NCBI GenBank assembly: GCA_023415835.1
Contig: JAEZJK010000034.1
Coordinates: 1-64,000 of the forward strand
Direction: 5' to 3'
Origin: Bacillota bacterium
Lineage (GTDB): Bacteria; Bacillota; UBA4882; UBA8346
Length of the DNA stretch: 64,000 bases
Part shown: one piece after another, positions 8,290 through 16,912 of the stretch
Position numbering within the stretch: position 1 is the first letter of the stretch
How the letters are laid out: every line of letters begins with the position of its first letter
Translations under genes and position numbers: made by a program
Notes under the pieces: model-generated
The model's database searches: none
The model's input: only the letters and a program-made list of their open reading frames with translations
Told to the model about the DNA's origin: nothing

Positions 8290-9333
8290 TTACTGCGCTT
8301 TCACTTCGGTCCAAATCCGGTCGAATTCCTTCAGGACGCTTCCCAGCTTACTAAAGACCTCGCTACTTTTCAAATCATCCGCCAGTGGATAAGCCGTACG
8401 ATTGCTGGTAATCTCCTCAGGCAACTTCTTGATTGCCTCGGTATGGGGAGAGGAATAGCCGATATAGTCGGCGTTCCGAAAGGCAATGTCGGTATCGCAC
8501 ATGAAGTTGATGAACTTTTCGGCTGTCTCTTTATGGGGCGCTCCTTTAGGAATCACCATCGCGTCAAACCAAAGATTCGAACCTTCTTTGGGAATTACAT
8601 AGTCCAAATTTTCATTCTCGCGCATGCAATAAACGGCGTCCCCCGACCAGACCACAGCCAAAGCGGCTTCTTCGGCGATCATCTTATCTTTGACTTCATC
8701 GACCACATAGGCCAGGACTAATGGTTTTTGTTCTATTAACAGGTTTTTAGCCTGTTCTAATTCGGCCAAATCTTCGCTGTTTAAAGAGTAACCCAGCATC
8801 TTAAGGGTGATTCCAATACTGTCCCGCTGACTGTCCATCATTAAGATCTGTTTGGTATACTTTTTGTCCCAAAGAATGTTCCAACTATCCGGTTTGCTTG
8901 GGACCATTTTTTTATTATAAAGAATTCCGACAGTACCCCACATGTAAGGGACGGAATATTCGTTTTGGGGATCATATTCGAGATCTTTAAAGATTGAACC
9001 GATATATTTGTAATTCGGAATGTTTTTAAAATCAATTTTTTCAACCATACCCTCATCGATCATCCTTTTAATCATGTAATCTGAGGGAATAACCATGTCA
9101 TAGCTGCTACCGCCGGCTTTGAGCTTGATATACATGTCTTCGTTGGTAGTAAAGGTGTCATAATTCACCTTGATCTTATGTTGTTTTTCAAAATCCTTTA
9201 ATACCGACTCATCAATGTAATCGCCCCAATTATAGACATTCAATACTGATTTTGAGGATGGACCGCAACCTCCGGCCAGCATGATGATGCTGATTAATAA
9301 AACAGCGGCCATCTTCTTACCTAAATTCCCCAT
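8290..9333 (-). CDS. potD: spermidine/putrescine-binding lipoprotein
   Basis: This 347-residue substrate-binding protein belongs to the polyamine ABC importer. It has a lipoprotein signal peptide with lipobox LAGGC near residue 23, followed by the PotD/PotF N-terminal signature LNVYNWGDYIDESVLKDFE. Aromatic and acidic residues typical of the polyamine pocket are visible (YNWGDYID, VVWSGDAVY). The ATG at 9333 is chosen over a TTG one codon upstream: AAAGGAGG is 7 nt away and the ATG overlaps the potC stop as TGATG. Last gene of a four-gene operon. Confidence 0.93.
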   Translation of the reverse strand: MGNLGKKMAAVLLISIIMLAGGCGPSSKSVLNVYNWGDYIDESVLKDFEKQHKIKVNYDTFTTNEDMYIKLKAGGSSYDMVIPSDYMIKRMIDEGMVEKIDFKNIPNYKYIGSIFKDLEYDPQNEYSVPYMWGTVGILYNKKMVPSKPDSWNILWDKKYTKQILMMDSQRDSIGITLKMLGYSLNSEDLAELEQAKNLLIEQKPLVLAYVVDEVKDKMIAEEAALAVVWSGDAVYCMRENENLDYVIPKEGSNLWFDAMVIPKGAPHKETAEKFINFMCDTDIAFRNADYIGYSSPHTEAIKKLPEEITSNRTAYPLADDLKSSEVFSKLGSVLKEFDRIWTEVKAQ

Positions 9334-10127
9334 CAAAATTCCTCCTTTGTTTTTGAGTGTTTTTGCCGAGACATCATAATGTTGACGGTAACTAATAAGG
9401 TGAGCACACTAAAGAACATCAGTGTGGAAAGGGCGTTGATCTTGGGATTTACGCCCCGCCGCGCCATGGAATAAATAGTAATCGAGAGGGTCGATACTCC
9501 CGAACCGGTATTAAAGAAACTGATCACAAAGTCATCTAAAGACAGCGTAAACGCCAATAATAAGCCGGTAATGACGCCCGGCATGATCTCGGGAAGAATT
9601 ACCTTCCGAAAGGCCAGTGTGGGGGTGGCCCCCAGATCAAGGGCCGCCTCATACATGTTCTTATCCAACTGCTTCACCCTGGGCAATACGGATAGGATCA
9701 CATATGGTATGTTAAAAGTGATATGTGACAATAAAAGCGTAAGGAAACCAAGCCTTAGCCGGATGAAAATGAACAATAACATAAAAGAGATTCCGGTCAC
9801 AATATCCGGATTTAATACCGGCAGATAAGTCAAGTTCATAACGGTAGCCCGGGGCAAGGGTTTCATTTTGTCGATCCCGAAAGCGGCTAGAGTCCCGATG
9901 AACGTGGCTATAATAGCGGCAATAGCCCCGATTAACAGCGAATAATAGAGCGAAGTCATGATTTGACGGTCCTGAAACATCGCCAGGTACCATTTGAAGG
10001 TAAACCCGGTCCAAGCGCCTCTAGTACGGGAGTTGTTGAATGAATAAAAAGCCAGCACAATGATGGGGGCATAGAGAAAAAAATAGATGAATATGATATA
10101 AGCCCGTTTCAGTATCCGAGTCACCAT
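9333..10127 (-). CDS. potC: spermidine/putrescine ABC transporter permease PotC
   Basis: This 264-residue inner-membrane permease has six predicted TM helices and the EAA loop EAALDLGATPTLAFRKVILPEIMPG. The start at 10127 (MVTRILKRAYIIFIYFF) gives the usual PotC length and has AGGAGGG 9 nt upstream; it overlaps the end of potB by 7 nt. Longer in-frame extensions to 10229 run into potB and are unlikely. It forms the translocation channel with PotB. Confidence 0.93.
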   Translation of the reverse strand: MVTRILKRAYIIFIYFFLYAPIIVLAFYSFNNSRTRGAWTGFTFKWYLAMFQDRQIMTSLYYSLLIGAIAAIIATFIGTLAAFGIDKMKPLPRATVMNLTYLPVLNPDIVTGISFMLLFIFIRLRLGFLTLLLSHITFNIPYVILSVLPRVKQLDKNMYEAALDLGATPTLAFRKVILPEIMPGVITGLLLAFTLSLDDFVISFFNTGSGVSTLSITIYSMARRGVNPKINALSTLMFFSVLTLLVTVNIMMSRQKHSKTKEEF

Positions 10128-10966
10128 AAGCCGGTACCCTCCTGCTGGGTCTCGTATTTGGAAGCAAACCCCATACTGATTAAGATGACGGCCATCATTA
10201 CCGTTGAAATCGTGGCGCCAAAGTTCCAATCCCCGACGGTCAAAAATTGTTGTTCAATCAGATTGCCGATTAAGGTATATTGGCCGCCGCCCAATAACCT
10301 AGAAATAACAAAGGTGGTAACGGCGGGCATAAAAACCATGGTTATTCCGGAGATTACCCCGGGAAGGCTAAGCGGAAAGATTACTTTACGAAATACCAAA
10401 GCCGGATCCGCGCCCAAATCTTCGGCGGCTTCGATCAGGTGGCGATCGATTTTACTCAATACCGAATAAATCGGTAGCACCATAAAAGGGAGAAAATTAT
10501 AAACCATTCCTAAAAAGACGGCAAAATCATTATAGAGTAAATTTAACGCAGGGAGCCCCGCCAACCCAAGCAAGGTGTTGATTAGGCCCTTTCTTTCGAG
10601 TAAAGTCATCCAGGCGTATGTCCGCAACAAGAAATTGACCCACATGGGAAGGACCATTAAGAGAACCATGGTATTACGGTGTTTCAGATCGCGGCTCGCC
10701 AGGAACATGGCTGCCGGATAGCCCAGAATTAAACATAAGACCGTACTAATTCCCGCCAATACTAACGAGCGGAATAACACTTTGAGGTAGATTGGTTCGG
10801 CGAATTTATAAAAATTTTCCAAGGAAAACCGGTAATTGGTCAATGAAAAACCAATTTCCGGTTTGATTTGGACCGTTAAACTAAAAAAGAGCAATAGCAA
10901 TAGCGGGATAATGGTAAAAATAATAATCCAAAATAGATAGGGATAAGCAGTCCAGGTTCTTTTCAT
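10121..10966 (-). CDS. potB: spermidine/putrescine ABC transporter permease PotB
   Basis: This 281-residue permease has six TM helices and the EAA motif EAAEDLGADPALVFRKVIFPLSLPG. The start ATG overlaps the potA stop codon (TGATG) with AAGGTGG upstream; a GTG directly before it (10969) is an alternative start in the same frame. It is the heterodimer partner of PotC, and gene order A-B-C-D is the canonical one. Confidence 0.93.
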   Translation of the reverse strand: MKRTWTAYPYLFWIIIFTIIPLLLLLFFSLTVQIKPEIGFSLTNYRFSLENFYKFAEPIYLKVLFRSLVLAGISTVLCLILGYPAAMFLASRDLKHRNTMVLLMVLPMWVNFLLRTYAWMTLLERKGLINTLLGLAGLPALNLLYNDFAVFLGMVYNFLPFMVLPIYSVLSKIDRHLIEAAEDLGADPALVFRKVIFPLSLPGVISGITMVFMPAVTTFVISRLLGGGQYTLIGNLIEQQFLTVGDWNFGATISTVMMAVILISMGFASKYETQQEGTGLW

Positions 10967-12009
10967 CACCCAGCCACCTTTTTCATAATATGAATGTCAT
11001 AAGGGTCAACTTTTAAGCCGACGTTCATTCCAACCGGGCGCATCCTGGTGCTGTGGATTATCCAATCCTGCTCATGGGCACGGATAATCATTTCATAATG
11101 GACGCCCTTAAAAGTGACTGATTTAACAACCCCAATAAATATACCTTCCGATTCATCCACGATCTTTAAATCTTCGGGCCTAATTACTACATCGACCGGT
11201 TCGTTTGTTTCAAAACCTTTATCGGAACAACGGACATTTTTTCCGAGGATATTCACTTGGAAATCTTCAAGCATAATCCCGTCGATAATATTGCTTTCAC
11301 CAATGAAATCCGCTACAAAGGCATTGATCGGTTCGTTATAGATTGTTTCCGGGGTTCCGGTTTGTTGAATCACTCCGTTGTTCATGACCACGATCGTATC
11401 GGACATGGTGAGCGCTTCCTCCTGATCATGGGTAACGTAAATGAAAGTAATTCCCAACCGTTGTTGCATGGCTTTCAATTCGAGCTGCATATCTTGGCGG
11501 AGTTTCAAATCAAGGGCGCCCAATGGTTCGTCCAACAGAAGCACTTCCGGTTCGTTTACCAATGCACGGGCGATGGCGACCCGCTGCTGTTGGCCGCCGC
11601 TTAAGGAATTCACGGACCGTTTTTCGTAACCGGAGAGGCTGACCAGTTCTAAAATCCGGCTTACTTTTTTAGCGATAATCCCGGAATCGAGTTGCTTAAT
11701 TTTAAGCCCGAAGGCGATATTTTCAAAAACGTTCATATGGGGAAAGAGCGCGTATTTTTGAAATACGGTATTAACTTTCCTTTTATATGGGGGAAGGCTG
11801 ATAATATCGGTACCTTCAAACAGGATTTGTCCAGCCGATGGATACTCAAACCCCCCGATAATCCTTAGTGTAGTGGTTTTACCACAACCACTGGGACCGA
11901 GCATGGTCAAAAATTCATTTTTCTTGATATTCAAAGTTACGTCTTTAATGGCTTCGGTACCGTTATAATCTTTGGAGACGTTAAGCAGGCTAATCAAATA
12001 TTCGTTCAT
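10966..12009 (-). CDS. potA: spermidine/putrescine ABC transporter ATP-binding protein
   Basis: This 347-residue ATPase has Walker A GPSGCGKTT (near 39), signature LSGGQQQRVAIARAL (near 137), Walker B LLLDEPLGALD, an H-loop in YVTHDQEEALTMSD and a C-terminal TOBE domain (about 280-345). These are typical of the PotA/CysA importer ATPases. GGAGG lies 6 nt before the ATG. It is the first gene of the pot operon, behind a good sigma-A promoter at 12067-12094. Confidence 0.94.
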   Translation of the reverse strand: MNEYLISLLNVSKDYNGTEAIKDVTLNIKKNEFLTMLGPSGCGKTTTLRIIGGFEYPSAGQILFEGTDIISLPPYKRKVNTVFQKYALFPHMNVFENIAFGLKIKQLDSGIIAKKVSRILELVSLSGYEKRSVNSLSGGQQQRVAIARALVNEPEVLLLDEPLGALDLKLRQDMQLELKAMQQRLGITFIYVTHDQEEALTMSDTIVVMNNGVIQQTGTPETIYNEPINAFVADFIGESNIIDGIMLEDFQVNILGKNVRCSDKGFETNEPVDVVIRPEDLKIVDESEGIFIGVVKSVTFKGVHYEMIIRAHEQDWIIHSTRMRPVGMNVGLKVDPYDIHIMKKVAG

Positions 12010-12066
12010 AACTTTCCTCCGTGGGAAGAAAATGGATAGATCCCGTCTGAATTTGAACCAATATTA

Positions 12067-12094
12067 ATTATCACAGAAAGCGCAAGAATGTCAA
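12067..12094 (-). promoter_or_regulatory. sigma-A promoter of potABCD
   Basis: On the minus strand, TTGACA (12094-12089) and GATAAT (12072-12067) are separated by 16 nt, and the -10 carries an extended TG motif (TGTGATAAT). It points at potA, 58 nt downstream of the -10. An imperfect hairpin at 12102-12123 lies just upstream and is not part of this transcript. Confidence 0.7.
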
Positions 12095-12182
12095 TATCTT
12101 TAACAGGGCTTTTAAGCCCCGTTTTTTCGATTTTCATTGAATAACGCATAATTAAGGGGTGTAGATAACTGTCATAACAAAA

Positions 12183-12212
12183 GGGGGGCTATCTGATATG
12201 GGATAGCCCCCT
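12183..12212 (-). terminator. terminator downstream of the TIM-barrel gene
   Basis: GGGGGCTATC and GATAGCCCCC form a 10-bp stem with an 8-nt loop. On the minus strand it is followed by TTTTG. It lies about 130 nt beyond the stop codon of the sugar-isomerase-like gene, after an interposed repeat copy. The rest of the 12010-12342 gap holds the pot promoter and this repeat. Confidence 0.65.
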
Positions 12213-12244
12213 GCAGAAATTTAATTCAACTTATTTCATCCTAG

Positions 12245-12339
12245 ATAGTCGTCCACGTCAGTTACTGCTTGACTCACATGAAATTATGAAAATGGGGCTG
12301 ACGTGGATCGACAAGCATCGGTAGCACTTTCTAAGTAGC
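12245..12339 (-). repeat. dispersed ~95-bp repeat, copy A
   Basis: This stretch aligns along its whole length with 41948-42038, sharing the blocks TGAAATTATGAAAA, AAGCATCG and TAGCA in the same order and spacing. The ends of copy A form an inverted repeat: GTCCACGTCAG at 12251-12261 against CTGACGTGGA at 12298-12307. Each copy lies directly after the stop codon of a minus-strand gene. A short fragment matching one end (TGACGTGGACG) is at 16865-16875. Confidence 0.65.
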
Positions 12340-12342
12340 ATC

Positions 12343-13179
12343 TTATACCCTATCGTAGATTGCTTTCAGGAAATTACCGCTTTCAACTGCGGTTTCAGGA
12401 GATGCTCCCTCCAACAACACATTGATATATGGCTTATGGGTTTTTATTAACTTCAACAATAACTCGTAGTTGAGAATCCCTTTGCCGACCTGGACTAATT
12501 GTTTCTTGCCGTTTTCAATCACGAAGTCCTTGGCATGGATAATTATGATCCGATCACCGAACAAATCAAATGATTTTTGATAGATCTCATCCTGGTTTTG
12601 ATAGTTAGTTTCCGAGATTAAATTTGAAGGGTCGAATATAATTTGGAGATTATTGGATTTAATAGTATCGATCATCCGCTTGATCTTTTCCGGAGAGGAT
12701 AGCGGTTCCTTAACCACACCCTCGATACCGACAAAGGTCCCGAATTTCTCCGCTTCGGCGACTAACGCCGCGACACTTTCCAATAAAGTTTGAAAAGTTT
12801 CCTCGCTATGATTTCCGGGAGGGAAAGGATCGCCGGGATTGACTGATCCGGTTTCCGTCCCGACAACGCTACACCCAAAATCCCGGGCGTAACGGAGGTG
12901 CTCCTTGAAGCGCTCCAGTTCATTGCGGCGGATAGCGGGATCAGGGTGGACCGGGTTAATGTAACAGCCTAAAACTGCAATTTTCAGGTTATGTTCGGCA
13001 AAAACATCACGGATGTACCCGGCCATTCCGGGGTTTAACCGGCCAAAGCTAGTATCGACGCCTTCAATGGCTTTGGACAAAGGCAGTTGAACACTGGTAA
13101 ACCCTTTAGCGGCAATCCGTTTGGCTAATTCCGGCACCGATGTTTTTCCAAAGTCGTGAGCCCGTACTCCTAGGATCAC
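12343..13179 (-). CDS. sugar phosphate isomerase/epimerase-like TIM-barrel protein
   Basis: This 278-residue protein has the xylose-isomerase-like TIM-barrel fold (AP-endonuclease-2 superfamily). Metal-site residues of this fold are visible as Glu in GIEG (barrel strand 4-5), Asp in IIFDPSNL, His in IIIHAKD and Glu in NVLLEGAS. Such proteins are sugar or inositol isomerases and epimerases; the substrate is not predictable. The start is GTG at 13179 with AAGGTG 7 nt upstream. Transcribed alone; a palindromic repeat begins 30 nt upstream of the start. Confidence 0.85.
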   Translation of the reverse strand: MILGVRAHDFGKTSVPELAKRIAAKGFTSVQLPLSKAIEGVDTSFGRLNPGMAGYIRDVFAEHNLKIAVLGCYINPVHPDPAIRRNELERFKEHLRYARDFGCSVVGTETGSVNPGDPFPPGNHSEETFQTLLESVAALVAEAEKFGTFVGIEGVVKEPLSSPEKIKRMIDTIKSNNLQIIFDPSNLISETNYQNQDEIYQKSFDLFGDRIIIIHAKDFVIENGKKQLVQVGKGILNYELLLKLIKTHKPYINVLLEGASPETAVESGNFLKAIYDRV

Positions 13180-13208
13180 TTAGCATCACCTTCAATGAAT
13201 GTTATTTA

Positions 13209-13321
13209 GGCGGTTTCATAAATACATTTAGTAAGATTTTGATACAATATATGATGTTCAGCCCAGATTGGCCTATCAATATATTGTATCAAAATGACAA
13301 ATCTAGGATTTATGAAACTCG
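13209..13321. repeat. double-stem palindromic element, copy 1
   Basis: An outer 11-bp stem (GTTTCATAAAT at 13213-13223 with its complement at 13308-13318) encloses a perfect 17-bp inner stem (13236-13252 with 13279-13295, core GATACAATATAT). The ends read GGCGGTTTCAT and ATGAAACTCGC. The same architecture with compensatory differences occurs at 22997-23107. No coding potential. It sits between the TIM-barrel and DedA genes. Confidence 0.8.
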
Positions 13322-13385
13322 CTCTATTTAGAGATTTAAATAATATCATTATACCAATATTAATTGCAAGAAGGCTAGTAAAATA

Positions 13386-14033
13386 TTAGCCGAGCTTTCG
13401 TCGGGACTTCAACAGTTTCCAGATTCCGGCGCCGATAGCGAGTAATGCAAAAAGCCCGAGTGATGCGATTAGGATTATTTGAAATTTCGGGCCCCATTCC
13501 AAGTAAGCCTCTTTCCAGCGGCGTCCCAGAAAACGCCCGACTAAAACGAAGATAGTAGAGGAGAGTAAAATACTGATTGAAAGAGCGGCCAATGTCCTTT
13601 GTTTATCGAAGTTGACGATTCCCGCCGCTAAAACAACTCCGGAACGGGCAATCGGTAAAAATCTACTTAGGATCAAGCTCCAATAACCAAATTTATTAAA
13701 CCATTTTTCAATTTCCAGAAAAGCTTTGGTATCCAGCAGCCAAGAATATTTCGAAGATATTAGCAACTTATGTTCGAATTTGTTACCCAGCTTATAGAGG
13801 AATGATGAAGCCGCAAAAGTTCCCGCAAATGAACTGATGATGACCCAAACCGGGTTAATCCCGGCAATATGCGCTATTGAGCTTCCTACTACTAACATAG
13901 TATCGCCTGGAAGGGGAGGGATCACTACCTCCAAAAAACTAAAGATTAGAATAATCAACGGCAAATACTGGGCGTATTCAGCTAAGAAATCAGGGTTGGT
14001 TAGGTGAGTAATCAAGTTAAGAATGTTATTCAT
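13386..14033 (-). CDS. DedA family membrane protein
   Basis: This 215-residue integral membrane protein of the DedA/VTT superfamily has the signature EVVIPPLPGDTMLVVGSSIAH near the N-terminus, a re-entrant motif region with FAGTFAASSFLYKLG, the conserved RFLPIARSGVVLAAG arginine motif and two C-terminal TM helices. DedA proteins contribute to lipid-carrier recycling and membrane homeostasis. The start at 14033 (MNNILNLITHL) has AGGTGG just upstream and gives the usual family length; the frame is open further to 14186 but that part is not family-like. Third gene of a minus-strand trio. Confidence 0.9.
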   Translation of the reverse strand: MNNILNLITHLTNPDFLAEYAQYLPLIILIFSFLEVVIPPLPGDTMLVVGSSIAHIAGINPVWVIISSFAGTFAASSFLYKLGNKFEHKLLISSKYSWLLDTKAFLEIEKWFNKFGYWSLILSRFLPIARSGVVLAAGIVNFDKQRTLAALSISILLSSTIFVLVGRFLGRRWKEAYLEWGPKFQIILIASLGLFALLAIGAGIWKLLKSRRKLG

Positions 14034-14173
14034 TAGCCACCTTGGAGGCGACGATTCAAGATAATTGGATCGGCCTTGTTTCAATTTTAATTTAGGTAAG
14101 GCGCCTAATATTATTAGCGATCTGAATTTAAAAAATCCTTGTAGTTTAAGTAAATTTGTTAAGCCTATTTTGG

Positions 14174-14905
14174 CTAAAATGACCAATCTTCAAAATTAAT
14201 TTGCTCTCCAACTTTCCGGTATAAAAAGATCTTACTCTCGCTCTTGCCTAAATTTTCAACAAAACGTTTCAATGAGCCGGTTTTACCAAAGGTATGCATT
14301 GGGACAAAGAGAGCCGGTTTGACGGTGTCGATGAACTCAGCGGCGCCGGCCCAATTGGCCAACCGTTGGTCGGTATTTTCGAAGGCAATGTCAATTTTGG
14401 ATTCAGCCAGAGTTTTAATGGTTTTTTGGAACTGATCCTCCATCCAGCGACGTTCCTCCGGAGTAAAATCATCCCAACTCCACTTGGCCAAATCGCCGCC
14501 GAAATAAACGTTCAGATTCCCGATCTGGATTAAATAGGCGACTCCCAGGTCATTGCTGGGAAAAGTTTTGATTTTGATCCCCTCGGTTTCATAAAGTCCT
14601 TGCGGCTTCACAATAAGGCAGTTTTCAAGGTTGCGAAACTGGGGATGGCTATCGATAATATCATCGGAAAGAACCAGTGTAGCTTGGGAAGCGGCTTTAG
14701 CCAAGCTGGCAATTTCTGGGTTAAAATGGTCTTGATGCCCATGAGAAGCGAAAATAAAGGCTCTTGCATCCCGTAGCTCAGAGGTTACAATTTCCCGCAT
14801 CTTAGCGGTTAGGAAGCGGCCGTCAGGGTAATCGAAGAGGAAGATCCGGGACGTTTCTTTTAAGAGAAAACAATTGTGATTGATATAGGTAACTGAAACT
14901 TTCAT
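14174..14905 (-). CDS. MBL-fold metallo-hydrolase (UlaG/beta-lactamase-like)
   Basis: This 243-residue protein has the metallo-beta-lactamase motif HGHQDH (His55, His57, Asp59, His60), a further metal ligand in YFGGDLAKW and a terminal His in VPMHTFGKTG. The N-terminus VTYINHNCFLLKE is typical of the UlaG-like branch that includes poorly characterised hydrolases and lactonases. GGAGG lies 7 nt before the ATG. It sits between a small exported protein gene and dedA, probably co-transcribed. The substrate is unknown. Confidence 0.88.
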   Translation of the reverse strand: MKVSVTYINHNCFLLKETSRIFLFDYPDGRFLTAKMREIVTSELRDARAFIFASHGHQDHFNPEIASLAKAASQATLVLSDDIIDSHPQFRNLENCLIVKPQGLYETEGIKIKTFPSNDLGVAYLIQIGNLNVYFGGDLAKWSWDDFTPEERRWMEDQFQKTIKTLAESKIDIAFENTDQRLANWAGAAEFIDTVKPALFVPMHTFGKTGSLKRFVENLGKSESKIFLYRKVGEQINFEDWSF

Positions 14906-14926
14906 ATTTCCTCCCGTTTTAATAGA

Positions 14927-15382
14927 TCACTTCTTACGTTTCTTATGATTATTCTTATTTTTGTTTTTATTTTTAATCTTGCCTGAACAGGAATACGCTT
15001 TGTTTTTAAGCGCCTTAAACTCGGCGGAACCCGGTTTAATCCCGAGCTGTTTAGCGATGTGGCCCCAGCCTCTTGCTTTATCGGTTTGATAAATTGCGAT
15101 TACTCGATCGATTGGCCTTCCGCTCAGAATGGAGATTTCCGCAGCCATGAAAATATCGGAGGGCTGCATTCTTAGGTTAACGTGCCAATATTCAATTTTA
15201 GAGGAGGATAAATTGTAACGGAGGCCGATGTCAGCCTTATAAGAACCGAAGTCCAGCCGCGCCGAGGCGTTTAACTCGGCGAGAGCGGAATCAAGCCCGG
15301 AATTACCGCTGGATGGTAAGGCCAAAACCACCGAACCAAAAATAAGGCAAATTACCGGGATCAGCAATTGTTTTAATTTCAT
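14927..15382 (-). CDS. small exported protein with lysine/asparagine-rich tail
   Basis: This 151-residue protein has a signal peptide (MKLKQLLIPVICLIFGSVVLA). The mature central part contains a conserved-looking segment ending ARGWGHIAKQLGIKPGSAEF, a motif seen in uncharacterised exported proteins of anaerobes, followed by a Lys/Asn-rich basic tail (KIKNKNKNKNNHKKRKK). I do not know a function. The start at 15382 has a GGGGGG purine run upstream. Its stop is 22 nt before the MBL gene, so it likely leads that operon. Confidence 0.8.
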   Translation of the reverse strand: MKLKQLLIPVICLIFGSVVLALPSSGNSGLDSALAELNASARLDFGSYKADIGLRYNLSSSKIEYWHVNLRMQPSDIFMAAEISILSGRPIDRVIAIYQTDKARGWGHIAKQLGIKPGSAEFKALKNKAYSCSGKIKNKNKNKNNHKKRKK

Positions 15383-15672
15383 AATAAGATCCCCCCTCAA
15401 TTTTTTAGTAAGGGGATTCGGGGTTAACTCCGTTTTTCCTTCCTTGGAATTTTTGGGTACAATTACTTTTAAAGATTGACTGTTGGGCTATGGAATATTT
15501 TTGAGTTGGATATCAAGTGGAGATTATTTTAGGGAGGTCTTTCCAATTAGTTCTCGAAATATAATAATCTGAAAAATTCCGGACCTATTTTGCCGTTAGG
15601 CCAAGCGTGAAGGGGGAACTTGTTTATGAAAAGAAAAATACTTATTCTATGTTTAGAGTGGCTGGAGGAGAA

Positions 15673-15900
15673 ATGAAAACCAGATTTAAATTGAATAAAG
15701 AACAAAAAGAACAGATGGCCTTACTGATCAAGGAATACTTTTTGAAAGAGCGGGATGAGGAGATCGGAGACTTGGCAGCCGTCTTATTTCTAGATTACCT
15801 TATTGAAAAGTTAGCGCCTTTCTTTTATAACCTTGGGGTTCAAGACAGTATCGGCTATCTGAAAGATAAGTTGGATGATTTATACGGTTTAGAAATTTGA
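15673..15900 (+). CDS. DUF2164 family protein
   Basis: This 75-residue protein matches the DUF2164 pattern: LNKEQKEQMALLIKEYFLKE, then EEIGDLAAVLFLDYLIEKLAPFFYNLGV in two pieces, then DDLY near the end. Function is unknown for the family. The start at 15673 follows GGAGGAG (15664-15670) at 2-3 nt from the last G, which is close, but it gives the usual family length; an upstream in-frame ATG at 15607 would add 22 residues without family similarity. It converges with the methylase gene, their stops only 4 nt apart. Confidence 0.82.
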   Translation: MKTRFKLNKEQKEQMALLIKEYFLKERDEEIGDLAAVLFLDYLIEKLAPFFYNLGVQDSIGYLKDKLDDLYGLEI

Positions 15901-15904
15901 ACCC

Positions 15905-16708
15905 CTAATCGAAAACTGCCAATATTTCATCGACCGCATTGCGGTTGGCGCCGTCGCAGCTAATGGATCGGCGTACCGGGAAGGTTTCGATTTCTTTAGC
16001 TTGCCGATAAATACTTAAAATGAATTGGGTACAGTGGTTGGATATTAAAACCGGAATGCCGCGCGCTGCCGTCCGAACGGCTGCTTCAGCCAATCTTTCC
16101 TGTTCCGTTCGGCCAAACCCTCCGGCACTGTATGAGGTGAAGTTGGAAGTCTCGGTCAACGGTTCATAAGGTGGGTCGCAGTAGACCAGATCGCCGGGAC
16201 TGGCCTTGGAGAGCATCGCCTCAAAATCGATGGAGCTGAATTGGGCGTTTTTAAATTTAGCGAGAAAATAAAGCAGCTCTTTCTCGGGGAAATATGGTTT
16301 TAAGTACTTTCCGAAAGGGACATTAAATTCGCCGCTGGCGTTATAGCGGGACAAACCGTTATATCCATGGCGGTTTAAAAAGATAAAGAGGGCGGACTTT
16401 TTATAAATATCGGTTTCCTGATTGAATTGTTTCCGTAATTCATAGTATTTTTCAGGCGAATTGTTTTCTGGAGTAAAATATTCCCTACAGAACCCGATAA
16501 AATTAGTCCCTTCACTTTGCAATGCTTGATAGAGATTGATTAAGTCCCGGTTAATATCGTTTAACCAATAGGCTTGATAATCGGTATTTAACGATAAGGC
16601 GCAACTTCCGGCGAATGGTTCGAGCAGCCGGACGCCTTGGGGTAGTTTCGCTTTGATCCGTGCGGCCAAACGATATTTACCGCCGGCCCATTTTAAGAAA
16701 GGACGCAT
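15905..16708 (-). CDS. Dam-type DNA adenine methylase (orphan)
   Basis: This 267-residue D12-class N6-adenine methyltransferase has the SAM-binding motif FLKWAGGK at the N-terminus and catalytic DPPY (VYCDPPYEPL) near residue 178, in the alpha-class order typical of Dam and DpnM. NRHGYNGLSRYN is the expected DNA-binding and substrate segment. The probable target is GATC. No restriction endonuclease gene is adjacent, so it looks solitary and may mark replication, repair or gene expression rather than defence. AGGAGA precedes the ATG. Confidence 0.92.
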   Translation of the reverse strand: MRPFLKWAGGKYRLAARIKAKLPQGVRLLEPFAGSCALSLNTDYQAYWLNDINRDLINLYQALQSEGTNFIGFCREYFTPENNSPEKYYELRKQFNQETDIYKKSALFIFLNRHGYNGLSRYNASGEFNVPFGKYLKPYFPEKELLYFLAKFKNAQFSSIDFEAMLSKASPGDLVYCDPPYEPLTETSNFTSYSAGGFGRTEQERLAEAAVRTAARGIPVLISNHCTQFILSIYRQAKEIETFPVRRSISCDGANRNAVDEILAVFD

Positions 16709-16912
16709 TGGGTCTCCTATTATTTCATCCTGTATAGATGCTATTTTATCATAATCGGGCGGGTAAATGAAGACATGTTAGTATTAGGCAGTGTTCTTTA
16801 AAACCGAGATACTGAGACACAGAGGGATAGACAAGACTTAAAGGTTTTTAAACGCATAGGAGGTTGACGTGGACGGCTATCTTTTTCGGCCTACCACACC
16901 ACCGTCTAAAAT

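Noticed and set aside
12102..12127. Imperfect hairpin AACAGGGCTT/AAGCCCCGTT followed by TTTTTT on the plus strand, considered as an attenuator of potABCD.
   Set aside because: It lies upstream of the minus-strand pot promoter, its T-run is on the opposite strand, and no plus-strand gene precedes it, so no role can be supported.
14034..14186. 51-residue N-terminal extension of the DedA protein.
   Set aside because: It overlaps the MBL-fold gene, is not hydrophobic in the family pattern, and ATG 14033 gives the usual length.
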